Assembly: GCA_029204225.1 (NCBI GenBank)
Contig: CM055113.1
Span: 19,231,298-19,295,297, forward strand
Source of the DNA: Diphasiastrum complanatum
Lineage: Eukaryota; Streptophyta; Lycopodiopsida; Lycopodiales; Lycopodiaceae
Reading direction: 5' to 3'
Length of the DNA: 64,000 nt
In this document: positions 38,049 to 51,113 of the stretch, one piece after another
Layout of the letters: each line of letters opens with the position of its first letter
How positions within the stretch are numbered: the stretch's first letter is position 1
Notes under the pieces: generated by a model
The model's input: only the letters and a program-made list of their open reading frames with translations
Told to the model about the DNA's origin: nothing
The model's database searches: none
Made by a program: the position numbers and the translations under genes

Positions 38049-38536
38049 AATTTTGGGCTGGTTTTGCTGATGGAAATGAAGCTATTGGAGGTTCATTATG
38101 TCACTCATTCATGTCCAAGTCATCAAGTGTTGATGATATCTTGTGGCAAGATGGAGATGGAGGTTCATTCATGGAGTTTTATGGTGGAGACTTATCAAGA
38201 AAGGACAAAGTTGGAGGAGACAAGCAAGCAAATGGTCATCACTCACTTTTATTGTTTGGTTGCTGTAATTTTCCAGAGAGTTCAAAGTTTGAAGCATGGA
38301 GGAATCATTTCATTCACATTCTATTTGGTTCTTCATGTTCTAGTTATATCTTGATGTGTAAAATTGATGTAAGAAATAGTGAAGCATCCAATTTGGACAC
38401 TATTCTCTATATCAATTATGAAAGATACTTTAGAACCTTAGAAAGGAGGTCTATACTTAGGATGGAGATCATTCTAAAGTTGGATCAAAGTAGTATGGTT
38501 AAAACTATGCCAAAACTAGTTGAAGAGGGAGTGTGA
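38018..38536 (+). CDS. Overlapping 3' frame of element N (172 codons)
   Basis: This frame overlaps the end of the 723-codon frame by 31 bases in a different phase and ends KLVEEGV-stop inside the polypurine tract, exactly as pol of element A does (SNVEEGV-stop). It is thus the frame-shifted C-terminal part of the ancestral pol. Segments such as SSKFEAWRNHFIHILF faintly recall the RNase H region HARSKHIEIHYHFIRE. The RNase H acidic residues are not recognisable. Confidence 0.55.
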   Translation: MQYLIVGVVLEFWAGFADGNEAIGGSLCHSFMSKSSSVDDILWQDGDGGSFMEFYGGDLSRKDKVGGDKQANGHHSLLLFGCCNFPESSKFEAWRNHFIHILFGSSCSSYILMCKIDVRNSEASNLDTILYINYERYFRTLERRSILRMEIILKLDQSSMVKTMPKLVEEGV

Positions 38537-39184
38537 GAGATTTCAACTAGTCTAGTTTAGTCATATTTTGATAAATTGTCAATAAGAGGCCAAAACTCAT
38601 TTTAGACTTAGAGATAAACTTTTTGAGGTTATATTAGTTTAAAATACATTCAATAAACACTTTTTGAAAGTGTGGAAAAGTTGGTAGTCGATTTTGAGAG
38701 AGATTCAAATTTGAACTTTGTGTACATTGAATCTAGACTCAAAAATAGTAGGGTTTACATTCTGGAGGGAAAGCCAAGTGGCCAAATAGGGTTTGAAAAC
38801 TCTATAAAAGGATGTAACTCGTGGAGAAACACATCTTCTCTCTTCTCTCTCTCTCTCATTTCATCATTATGCATGGTTCTCTTTGGGTTCTACTATCTAT
38901 TGGTGCACTATCTTGATGATATCTTGCAATTGTATGTGTAGAATGATCATTTATTGATATTTTCGGTTTCACACATGTGAAATACAGTAGGGTACTATAA
39001 TTGTATGGAAATCAACCATATTTTATGTTTTGGTTCATGTTTGATCAGTATCTCTTAGAGTTTGCATCTCATTTTGTATGTAAATGCTGATTTTTCTACA
39101 TTGGCAGGATTGTTGGTTTGCTCCTTGTTGTAACCAAAGATCAGGGACATGGATTGGATCTTGAATGATCTGAAATCCTTCACA
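38532..39184 (+). repeat. 3' LTR of element N
   Basis: 653 bp, TGTGAGAGATTTC...ATCCTTCACA, preceded by the polypurine tract GAAGAGGGAG. It lacks a 5-base piece (TAGTC/TAGTT duplication) and has two more TC units than the 5' LTR. Near 38967-38982 is TTTCACACATGTGAAA. Confidence 0.93.
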
Positions 39185-39189
39185 GACAA

Positions 39190-40140
<951 letters not shown>

Positions 40141-41916
40141 TTTGAGTGGCTATATACATGTATTCTGATAGCTCTATCATAGACCAGTGTGAGTGGCTAG
40201 TGGATTCTTGAAAACTAAGTTTCATGTAAAAAATTCCATAATGAAGTTTCGTGATTGATGTCGTGTGCTTTGCATGCCAATCTGACATTGGATTAGTGAC
40301 ATCAAGAATTGAATAGTTGTTGGTGGACCCTTTCCATGCTTCTCTAATAGGTGTGATCAAGAGGGCCAAGAATGAGTTTTGGATCTCCAACCGGGTGAGT
40401 ATTATGTGTAGTAACGGGCTTCGATCCAATGGGGAGAGGGTTAAAGTAGGTAGTAGAGATGGAGATCTAAGCCAACTAAGGGTGTCAAGCTTAGTTTTGG
40501 ATCTACAAGTGGAATGGCTTAGATTGGGGAGTGAGTTTCATACCCCTTTTATTCTTTTTTTGGAGTTTTCTTGGTTTTGCTTTGATCCTTTTCTTGGATC
40601 TTGGTTTCTTGGCTCATCTAGGCCTCATTGCCTCTAGATCTTCTCCTCATGAGATTGATCTTCTCAAGGGAGGTGGACAATGAAATGAAAACTACCTACT
40701 GGATCCTAATGATCACTCCAAAGTGGATTACTAACACCTATTTTTCTTGAGTGTGGATTTTATGGATTAGTTTTGAAACGAGTGGATGAATGCAAGTGCT
40801 AATGATCATTCATGATTGTGATAGCTTGATTAACAAAAACAAAACATGCATTCATTATCCACAACAACCACACACAAGGAAAATAGGAGGGCTTTACAAG
40901 AACAGTCCCTATCACTTACAATTTTTACAATCAAAAAAATTGGACCAATTTTTTTTCTTTTTTTTGAACGGCTTGGCATTACTCTGTCAATATTAATAAA
41001 CTATCAAAAACTCAGAATATGAAATTACATGAATGCGAATCCCTCAATTTAGATATCAACAACCTTTAAACTGTATCTAGCCAAATTCCTTTACCTGAAT
41101 AAAGAGTCCACTATCATTCATTTTGTCTGGCCATTTCATATTATTTGACAATTTTAAATTCAAATTTGATGAGAATCTTAAATGACCCATTTCTATTTAT
41201 CATAGTCGAATAAAAGCGTATCAGTTAAAATAATCGATTTCAAAATTTGACCATATTTAAAATTCAACAAAAAGAAAAAATCCAATTTTAACTCTCTATC
41301 TGTTGGTATTCCACTCCAGACGTTAAAATGCTATTAACACGAAATCTTTGGAAACGGGAAATGGCGGAGGACCCTTTTTTTTTTAAGCCCTCACATTTTT
41401 TTAGTAATTCATGTAAATTTTGAATCTTAGATTTAAAAATAAATAAATTATTTGCAAATATTTTAAATTTGGACTGAGCGACGCGAAATATTCTAAAAAC
41501 TTTACATTCAAATCGCCAAAAAAATACAAATATTAATTGTGTCCAATTTGTTATTATGGCTAATAATTGTTAAATTAAGTGAATTTAAAAGCTTAGCAAG
41601 CTTTAATTATTTTATTTTAATTCAAAGGGCAATTTACAAGATTTTGACATAATTTAAAAGCTTACACGCAATTTAATGTTAGTATTTTAACATTTAAAAA
41701 AATGATACAAATACAAACTTTAAAAAATCCTGTTTATTAAACTAATGTGAATTATCAATAAACTTAAATAACACAAAAGTATTTAGAAATCATTCTCAAG
41801 AGAATTATTTTTTAAAATTGAAAAATCAAAAAAACTAAAAAATTCTAAAATTAGAATTCTAAAATTCTAAAATTTTAAAAGATATTAGAAAATTAAAAAA
41901 AAAAATCAAAAGAGAG
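40141..41916. other. AT-rich intergenic DNA
   Basis: No gene, RNA or element ends recognised. From ~41000 the base composition becomes very AT-rich (many AAATT and TTTAAA words). Short ORFs have no family features. Confidence 0.45.
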
Positions 41917-42182
41917 GACCTATGTTGAGCATAGGTCCAATGTGCACTTATGCTCAGCATAGGTCAAGGGAGGACTTATGTTGAGTATAGGTCGAGAAAG
42001 GAGGACCTATGCTCATCATAGGTCGAGAGGAGGACCTAGGACCTATGCTCGGCATAGATCGAGAGGAGGATCTATGTTGAGCATAGGTCCAGTGAGCACT
42101 TATCCTCAACATAGATCGAGAGAGGACTTATGTTCAGCACAAGTCTAAGCATAAGTCTAGTGAGCGCTTATGCTGAGCAACG
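41917..42182. repeat. Array of ~21-bp palindromic units
   Basis: Eight units built as GACCTATG + 5-base centre + CATAGGTC start at 41917, 41945, 41973, 42004, 42040, 42069, 42097 and 42125, with a partial ninth near 42164 and an isolated one near 42427. Start-to-start spacing is 28-36 bp. Arms vary (CACTTATG, GATCTATG) but palindromy is mostly kept. The spacers are purine-rich (GAGAGGAG). Each unit can form a stem, and alternate units can also pair with each other. Confidence 0.8.
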
Positions 42183-43660
42183 AAGGCAGTCATCGACAAT
42201 AGCAATGAAGGCCCATTTTGAGTCCTAATCTATAGATCCTCCTTCCAAGAATGAGACCTCCAAGGTTTAAAGGACAATAATTCTCTTTACATTCTTTGCC
42301 AGGGCATAGGTTCAAGGGCAAGTCTTAAAACCAAGGTCTAAACCACTTTTTTTTTTTTTGCTAGGGGCATAGAGGAATCTTTTTTCTGTGTATCAAAAAG
42401 ATTATTTGCAAAGCAAAAAGATTCATCTATGCTGAGCATAGGTGAAAACCTTTTGCTTCTCTTTCTGAGGGAAGCGTTTCTCATCTATAAGAAAAATTGA
42501 GGCAGCTTCTCTTCAATTTTGAAGCAATCAACAATAGAACAAAGCTTTCGAGTGCCTACGTTAAGAAATGCTTTGGTAAGAAGCTCCTCTATAGCTGCAC
42601 CAAACATGAGATTTAGTGCGTAAGTTTTTTTTCAGCTCTCTAGTTCCATCAATGGAACTGTTCGAGCCAAACAATGTCTCACCTTTTCTGACAACGACTG
42701 AGGCGTTGCAGGATGAGCTGTCAGCTCAGATTGATATAGTCCGCATATGAGAAATTCTGAAGTACAATGCTTTTGGTAATTTAGGGACAATTTCCGACAG
42801 TGCTTGGGCTAAGTTCGATGAGGCACAATGCTTTTTTTGGTAAATCAAGGACAATTTTCGACAGTGTTGGGTTTAAGTTCGGTGAGGCACAACGCTTTTG
42901 GTAAATCAGGGACAATTTTCTACAGAGTTGGGGCTAAGTTCGGTGAGGAGCTTGCAGACAGATCTTGTAGACTCTGGATGCTTTCTTCTTTCATAAATCA
43001 CTTGTGCGTTCCAAATGCTTCCATGATCTTTTTGGGAACAAGAGCTGACTAAGGGATTATTCCTACGTATGATTCCAATTTGTGATGCGATTAGCATCTT
43101 ATATTTGCTATTGTTGTTCAACTTTCAGCTTATTGGACCTATAACAGGAAAATAAATCAACATAGCTTAAATGTAGGCTCTTCCAACATCAATGAGCACT
43201 TAAAGATGTCTGATGGAGAAGGATGCACTCTTTTTTATTATTTGGTATATTAACTGCTCTTAAATCCTCATCAACAGACGGAATAGCTCACTCCTAAGGT
43301 AGAATTGCTTACCTAAAGGCTCAATGATAGTACTTAGTATATTTCAAAATAGGGATTAATTTCTTGAGTGATGATTCATGTTTCCTTCTAATAAAACCTA
43401 ATCTGATTAGGTGTACATGCTAGAAAATCGACGATCCAAAGTTCTTTGACCTAATTCACGGATTTTTGGAACGAAGCCATACTAAAGTTTGGGATCAGAG
43501 GTCGGATGCCTAGATTTGTAATCCAAGCGAACGTCGCATGCTTTTGGGTGGGCGGAACGTCCCAGCCCCGTGACAAAAATGGACAACGTTCTTGCCTCCT
43601 TGAGTGAATTATCATCAGTTTCAATGTAGTAACTCCCTTGTTTTGCAGCATACATAACCA
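42183..43660. other. Intergenic DNA
   Basis: Apart from the ~62-bp triplicate at 42764-42950 I see no coding or structural signal. A piece resembling a first exon with ATG near 42652 has no support. Confidence 0.4.
42764..42950. repeat. Three tandem ~62-bp units
   Basis: ACAATGC/ACAACGC...GGGACAATTTTCGACAG...GGGCTAAGTTCGGTGAGG is repeated with starts at 42764, 42825 and 42889 (periods 61 and 64). Units are diverged by roughly 10-15%. Confidence 0.85.
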
Positions 43661-43663
43661 TTG

Positions 43664-44165
43664 TCACTTATTGGCACGGGGACAGCTTTGGCCCCGTGCC
43701 AGTCGTAAATCAACACGTGGACTCTGGGCAGGGGACATGAATTCGTGCAACCCGGGACCCAAGTGTTGCTGCAAAATCGTTAGTGCCGAGCGAGCGCCTG
43801 GAAACTCGGCGCCGGGACCCACTATCCCGATGCCACCCTGTCACACGGACCGCGGCGTTGGGCGCCGGGACCACCTGGACCTCCCGGCGCTAGTTGGTCC
43901 CGGTGGCGCCGGGACCACCTGCCACCCGGGCACCGGAGCGGAGGGGAGCGCGACGCAGGGGCACACACACACACATGAGAGCCTTTTGACATTTTGAGTA
44001 TATATGCACGGTGGACCTGTTCAGGAAAAATATTATGGGATAAACCCAGCAATGACGTGGCAAGCAACCGTTTAGCAGGGCGGCGGGCAGCATCATGGGG
44101 GCACCTGGGGACACATGTCGTGTGGAGAAGTTGGTCGCGGCCAAACTGGCCGTGCCAGTAAGATA
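43664..44165. mobile_element. GC-rich MITE-like element with TIRs
   Basis: The left end ACTTATTGGCACGGGG...TTTGGCCCCG (43667-43697) is an imperfect inverted repeat of the right end CGCGGCCAAACTGGCCGTGC followed by CAGTAAG (44136-44161). The left TIR itself contains the perfect hairpin GGCACGGGG/CCCCGTGCC (43673-43681 and 43692-43700). The 500-bp interior is GC-rich with repeated GGCGCCGGGACC. Flanks share ATACATAAC...TGTCACT (43650-43667 and 44171-44186), but the exact target duplication is unclear. No transposase. Confidence 0.55.
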
Positions 44166-47100
44166 CGAGGATACATAACTGTCACTCCGGAGGCATTGGC
44201 AGTAAGTGGATGGGTGGTGTAGATATTGCCCATATTTGAAAATAACACTATCAAATGGTGTTGCAAAAACAAAGGCCAACAAGCTTTTCATCTACTAACT
44301 TATAGATACTGAGGCTGTAAATGGGCCTTTACATTACATGCATAAAAGTGAAATGGCGCAGCACTCTTTCAGATGATTTTATGATTGAGGTTGCAATTAG
44401 GATGTAAACAATCTTCCATTAGCAAGAACCTTAATATCTTGGTTTTTGCAACTGAAGCTGGCATTAGTTTAGTAGTCCGAAGGCTTACAAGAATTCAGTT
44501 GAGAGAAATTAGTGGGAATTCCTTGGAATTTGAATTGTAAAAAAGAAACAATACCAAAAATATTTTCAATGTTTTCAAAATTTATGGATTTAGCATAACT
44601 AGCATCAGATGTATTATGCGAGTTATTTTCATAAAAGTCAATTTTGCCTTTTTTTTGTTCAAGTGAACATTTTCAATTTTTTAAGTTTTATTAAAAAAAA
44701 TTATTTTTTTTGGACATGGTGTATTGATTTTTTTGGTCAAAATGGATATTTTTTGTATAAATGTTTTTGTGATTTTCGGGATTTTTTTTCGTGAAAAAGC
44801 ATGTTTTTGGGCAAAATTTCAAAAACTGAAAAATGGTTACACTTTTTTAGGTTTTTGACCCATTTAAAAAAATTCCGCGTTCATTACAATATTAATTTTT
44901 TGGTAATTTGTGTGTACTAGGTACAGTAGAATTTGTGGTTCCTTCAGTTTGTCAAAATTATCCATAACTCATAAATAACTTAACTTTAGTAAAAATATTG
45001 TGACCGAATCTAATTGAACGAAAACCTCTGTGTGGTCATTTCACTAACTTAAGCCCATTCCATAGAAAATGTAAAAAAACTTAAATATCAAATTTTCAAA
45101 ATTTTTGACTTTTTAACAAATTTTACGTAATTCAAAATTTTTTTTATGAAAACATCGTTACTACAAAAGACAATCAAAATTCTGTGCCAAGATCCCGAAG
45201 AACTAGATCCACGAAAGCCGCTAGCGAACGAAGATCTCATAGAAGCAGCATAACCCCTTATTAAGGCAATGTTGTAGTAGGCTGAATGGAAACAGTACCC
45301 GAAGGATCCACTACTAGTGTCCCGATAACCGTAAATGATCTCTTGCGAGAATGCATAGATTGGGACCTAGCTGAGGATGAAGCTCTATACAAGCTAGAAG
45401 TCTCACTATGGGACAATAGCATTAAGATGGTGAAAGAACCAACAACCGACCACCGATCTATTTCACCAAGGCGAGCCAAGGGTAAGGAGGCTGTCACTTT
45501 GGATCCCCCATCTGGAGGTTCTCCAAAAGAAAAGCTCCTGTCCCCATCGCATAGTTGGGTCCAAAGGCATCTAAGAGCGCAAAATTACTGAGTGGAAGGC
45601 CATTGAAAAGGTAGATTAAGGGGGTAAGGATCTTTTTGGAGGGAAAGATGGTGGTATGGGACATCAACTATTCCAAAGGGAAGGTTATAAGACCATAAGG
45701 CTCTGATTGACAATGGTTGGCTTTGATAATTATTGGATGTCAATCTAAAACCATTGGTCAAATTTTATGAGGTATTTTTTGAAATTCTAAGGTTTAATCC
45801 GATTCCCAAATGGGTATCTCACCATTTACAAACCCTTACCCTTACTTCTCAATAAATTTCTCAGATACAAGACTTCAAATTGGTTTATATGATTCTTTCG
45901 AACATGAAGTTATTCTTTTGAAAGACTGTTATCATCATGTGAAATACTACTTATATGAATCAGTCTTGGAATTTTTTATTGAGTTTCAATTTCTTGAACC
46001 CAGGTTACTTGGTGAGAGTGAGAGAGTAATCAAAACAACAAAAGGAGCATCCCAACAGTGTCACCATATCTAGCCTCCCATGTAAAGGTTCTACCTCATC
46101 CCAATGTGTGACACTAGGCATGATGGAAATTTGTACTCATCCCCAAAGACAAGATCCCCAAACTCTTTACCTAATAGCTTAAAAACCTAGTCCATAATTC
46201 CTAAAAAAGTAAACCCTACACCATAAAACTAGACTACGTAGTGTCATTGCAATAAATCAATGAAAAAATGTGAAAAGTGAAAACAAACGAGTGAAGACTA
46301 TTGAAGAGTGGAAAGAAACTAACTGCAAAAAAATCACCTGAATCCAATGTCTCATCGTGTTTGTGTTAGCTTTGGCTTCACAAGGCATTGATGCGAACAT
46401 GTCGTATATTGATTCATAAGCTAGGCGCACGATAAAAAAAAGAGAATGGTTCACTCAGTCCACTTTCATTGAAGATGACAAACTAGCACAAGAAAATGGG
46501 GATGAATGCTAGATTTGTGGTATTGGTATGATACCAAGTTACCGAGTGATAAAATGAAACAAATTGATGAGCCTAGTTTCAATTGGTGCCATATTAATGA
46601 CTCGAAGTGGAGTTCAACATGGACAAGGGCCTCATGAAGGATATGGACCAAAAATTTAGAGTCATTGTAGACAGATTTTATGAGCCATAAAAAAAAAAAA
46701 CAATTGCAAAAAGAACGTACAAAAACACATGCAAAAGGAAACCAAAAAAAGGTAAAAAGAACACCAAATGTCGAATTTCATTACAAAGATGAATTGTCAA
46801 TGAAGCTCCCTCATGCAACCCAAAAAATCCTACTAGGCACAATTGTAATAGCCTCTAGAATGTATAACAAAAAAATGAGCTAGAGTATCTAGGTAATATT
46901 TTTTTTATTATTTTATTCATTTCAGGTCATCATTGTCCAGAACATACTATATGGAACAACGTACAATACATTCCAACATAATTTTCTAGGAACGGGTTTT
47001 TGAAATCCAAACAACTAGAAATAATTGACCTAGAATTATAAACCAAACAATATTAAAGCCAACTAATTATTTTAAATCCCCAGGCTGCTCAATCACACAG

Positions 47101-48934
47101 ATTTGATTGAATACAATCTCAACTATAATGCTAGGATATGAATGTGTGCAATACAAAATTAGAGATTCGACCCTACAAGCCTAATGGCTCATGAACATTT
47201 GGACATTTTATGACTGCCCAATCAAGTCCACTTCGTCTTTTCTTGTTCATCTACATTTCATTCTTTACAAATTCAAAAATATGCAAAAAGTTTTCCCACA
47301 ACCTTGAAACCATAGGTGAGTCATTTACTCTTGGAGCAGATACTAGTCATTATGTTTCTACAAGCTTGTTGAATCAAGCACCACCCACCCTCCTGGTTAT
47401 TTTGTCAAGAGCCCTAATATGATGATTGTCAAACTTGGACCCAAGGCCGTTAGGGTTGAGAAATTGATCAGCTCTGAAGTTCCATCACCAATGATGATTT
47501 GAGAGGACACTTCAAGTTTTATATCACAAACAGTTTCCATGTCAAACATTACCAAATTGCACCATAAGAGATGTTAACATCGTGTGCTCTCTTCCAAATA
47601 CCAAAGTACGGATGATCATGACAATCCATGCTGCAGATTTGTAGCCAAATTGACGTTAAAAATAGTCCATAACTACCAAAAAATTTCATTTTGCATCAAG
47701 AAACCTTGTGGTAAGCTCTGCCTTCAAATTAAAAGATCAAATGCAATTCTACAATGCTTTGGAAAGTAGCAAGCAAGACTTGTTCAACGTAAATGTATCC
47801 AGAAGATTTTTTTTATATGGCAAGTTCCAAGGTCAACCTACTTGTCCTCTTCAGCTTCCTTATTTCCATTACAAGCATCTTTGCGAAGGGTTGACTGCTT
47901 ATGAGCTAACCAGCATGACTATGGAGTTCTTGAAAGAAAGCTTGGATTCAATGTTGTAATGTTTATGATGCATCCTTCTTACGAGTCAGACATTTGCATG
48001 AGGAAGGCAAAACTGTGCAAGCTGTACTTCCAAAAAACTAGGAATGAAAGAACCTACAAATATTAACCAAACGAACACAAAGCGAGCTTTAGTTTTGAAT
48101 CCCTAATTTGATCCAATGCTTCATCCCCAATGCTTAATTAGATACTTGATTCTCATTTTGAAAGACATCCTCGAAAATCCAACTGATCGAAGCACCGAAT
48201 TCTATATACTTGTCTAGTCCCGAAAGATACCTTCATGATTTTGTCAAGACTTTGTTCTGCTTCATCATCGTAATGCAGCACTATCACCTTCATAATTTAG
48301 TCAGGAATGTGCTCATGCGTTATCATCATATGTATAACTACTTTTTCTATTCTTGGGGTGCCAAAGTCATGCAGCTCTGTAAGGAGATATGTAGATGTAT
48401 AATTACGTTGCCCATTGCAAACATCACACCCACTTGCACTATAAAGCCACTTAACCGAGAATTTCTCTAATGCACCTCAATCTACTTGAAATAAGGCTTA
48501 GCCCAATCTAAGAAGATTTCTAACCAGCAGAGGAGTATTAACTCTGGATGCGAAACTTACTCGAATTTTGGGTCAAAATTAAGGTCTTAAATAAACAGCG
48601 TACATGCAAGAAAGTGGTACTCAAAGTACGAATAGCAAAATTCTATGCAGTAACTACAATGTTCAATCTATTGCAGCTAATTCTCTCCAAGACATAACAT
48701 TCCCCTCAAATGTTTCCAAAATTCCGCAACTTCAACAAATTGCTCCATCTCAATGGATATGCTTCCAAGAAGGATCTTTCTACTTGATCCTGCTGAGTCG
48801 ATTTGCCTATCTTTTCCCCCCAGTTCGAACAACATGAGACCTCAAGCTTTTCTTCTTTCTCCTGATTGCTGCATGATAAATCAATTCAGCAGAACCAACC
48901 TTCACAAGGTTATTGAAACTATTCCCTTTTTCTG
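44166..48934. other. Long gene-poor AT-rich region
   Basis: From 44500 to 45200 the DNA is extremely T/A-rich. Short ORFs at 45286-45591, 45810-46073 and 47708-47959 have normal-looking composition but no recognisable domain, and none has convincing splice partners. No RNA gene or element boundary was seen. Confidence 0.4.
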
Positions 48935-50150
48935 TCATGGGAGTTCTTCTGCATTCTCATCTGAAGCTTCTGTGTCTTCATCGTCATCTACAGTGTCCTG
49001 TGTAACACATGTACATATTCTTAAAAGTTAGAAAAACAGTTATGTTCCATAATCCAACATTGCAGACAATTGTATTTAAATCAAAAATCAGGTCAAATTA
49101 CTTGCCTCCTTGTCTCCAATGTCAATGGCTTCACTCATAGATCCACCTACGCCAATACCTGCTTCTGTGACATCCTCTAGAAGCTGCCAAAGCAACAAAG
49201 ACAGTAAGGAGCTGCCATATAGTGGTCTGTCATCCCTCACAATTTTACTTTGCATAAGCTAGCACTTTTAGAAGATAACCAAATTTGGAGCAATCTCAAA
49301 TGATGATAATAACTGTGAAAATATTTCAAGCATTTTACATATGTTAGTGCCTTAGAGCAGATTGACACATTATCAGTGATTTATGAAAATTAGAGCAGTT
49401 TATAGATATTTAACATAGCTCAGGGACATCATCTTTCTGTTATTGTTCTATAACATTTGGTGTACATTTGCACGACCTGAGAAATTTTTATCATGGCTTG
49501 GTACCAGGTCACCTTCCCAGCTCGGAGAAAGTGAGCAGCAGCCATGGCATGTATCAGATCTCTTGTTGTGGATTGAATTCGGGGTTAAAACCTTGATTTT
49601 CATTTTATTTGGGTCCAGTTTCAGCAAAGAGCTCATAATTTCATTCCAACAACATATCTGATTTCCTCTGATCAACTCAACGTACAAGATATAATTCTGT
49701 AGGGCAATCGACAGGACGATGGAGCACCGTAGAATCAAGTTCTTTCAATTTTTGGCACTGCACTTTCTTAGTGCTGGTTTTTGGTCTTCAACAAACTCTA
49801 TTGGCTCCTTGATGTTGACTCTTTAAATGGTAGAGATCTTCCTCTCAGCAATTGAGCTTGACATTTTTAAACGAGTGGTGAGCTGGTTAAAATTTTCTTT
49901 CCTCTACTTGAGTTCAGCAGTTCTCCATCTACAACACAAATGAGGACCTATAATAGAAAAACAATTAAACTTGCTCATCATAATGTTCTGCTAGAGGCCG
50001 TCAGAATCTCTGTGAGCGTCTGACTTGCACTTCATTTTCTTCAACTTAAGGTGACGTCTACTGTTAATTACTTGCCTCTGACCTGGTTCGATCACCCATC
50101 TCCTCTTGTGTCACAGACATTGGATCTCCAAAGGATGAGCTGTTGCATCT
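48935..50150 (-). CDS. Terminal exons of an unidentified minus-strand gene
   Basis: Three minus-strand segments behave as phase-0 exons: 50150-50076 (25 codons, RCNSSSFGDPMSVTQEEMGD then RTRSE), 49183-49106 (26 codons, LLEDVTEAGIGVGGSMSEAI then DIGDKE) and 48997-48935 (20 codons and stop, DTVDDDEDTEASDENAEELP). The 49183 exon has a strong acceptor (TTTGTTGCTTTGGCAG). Both upstream exons end GAG|GCAAGTAATT, the consensus of rare GC-AG introns, and using that donor keeps the frame to an acidic C-terminus. Upstream exons were not found and the family is unknown. The acceptor of the 50150 exon is weak. Confidence 0.4.
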
Positions 50151-51113
50151 CTGAATTGCACACCTATTTACATTGTATCTAAGAAAAGTACGTCGCTGCA
50201 CTTTCCTTACTACAGAATGCAGGTTGGATTTATGATAGAAGAAACAAATCAATACTTCCTTCTACTCCATCCCAGACTGCTCAGGGGTGGGTAGGACCTA
50301 TTCTTGGTGCACAGTACAGCTGGTAGTTCATATATCAACACCTTGGCCAATCTGAAGTAGCTGTTCAAATTGGGCCGATTCGTCTGGTTCAAAGATATCT
50401 GACACCAATCCGTAAAGGTTGGTTGTGGTGAAATGAATTGGGTTAAAAAGTGTGATGTTTTGAAATGCTGATGTCTGGCTGGACATGGGTCCCTTCACAG
50501 AGATTTCTTGACATTACGTTATCCATTTAAAAAGAAATAGTATCCTTATTTTGCTAGTGAGTTGCAGGATTCTCAGCCTTGGTAGAGATAACGATTACAA
50601 ATCTTTGACTGAATTTGGAATTATATGCTATGTTAAAATTTGTAGTGAATTCTTTTGTAAGGCATACAAAATCCTGATTGGTCCACTGATGCTTTCAGGT
50701 ACTGAGGATTATCTAGCATGCTTAAACTTGAACATAAGCATATTGGGAGAATTGTCTAGTGATAGTTGCTCATGATGTAAAAGGCCATCTTTGGTGATGG
50801 TTATTTTGTTTAGAATATTGGGTGATGGTTGATCCCCCTTGGCAATAGAAAATTGAAATTTAGCATTTTTCAAAGACAAGTATTGTTGGGGAATACATGA
50901 AGAAGCTCTAGAGTTTAAAGTGACGATGTAACTCTTACTAATGAGCTTGAGAGTCTATTTCGTTGGCGGGTTGCAAAGATTGCTTAACCAGAAGATACTT
51001 GGCATCAAGCTAAAAAAAATAAATTTGGCACAATATTGAACTCATTGAATCCTTCTTCACGCATGCCTATCAATAGTACAACTTTTTGATTCATCCACAA
51101 CTTCAATCCAAAC
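50151..51113. other. No gene seen
   Basis: The 5' part of the minus-strand gene above could lie here but I could not find convincing exons. No repeats recognised. Confidence 0.35.

Larger units (their letters stand above)
33895..39184 (+). mobile_element. Complete non-autonomous copia-derived element N
   Basis: This 5290-bp element has two LTRs (33895-34548 and 38532-39184), a TGGTATCAGAGC primer-binding site (34549), a polypurine tract (GAAGAGGGAG, 38522-38531) and a perfect 5-bp target duplication GACAA (33890-33894 and 39185-39189). The LTRs differ by about 27 substitutions and two small indels by eye (~4%), so the insertion is fairly recent on a plant scale. The coding region starts with a copia gag and protease, but the integrase, RT and RNase H parts are so diverged that no catalytic motif remains, although long frames stay open. 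It must depend on another element's enzymes for mobility. It is nested in repeat R copy 2. Confidence 0.93.

Noticed and set aside
41917-42182. CRISPR-like array
   Set aside because: Spacing looks regular, but the units are diverged palindromes with 7-15-bp purine-rich gaps in plant nuclear DNA; no unique spacers, leader or cas genes.
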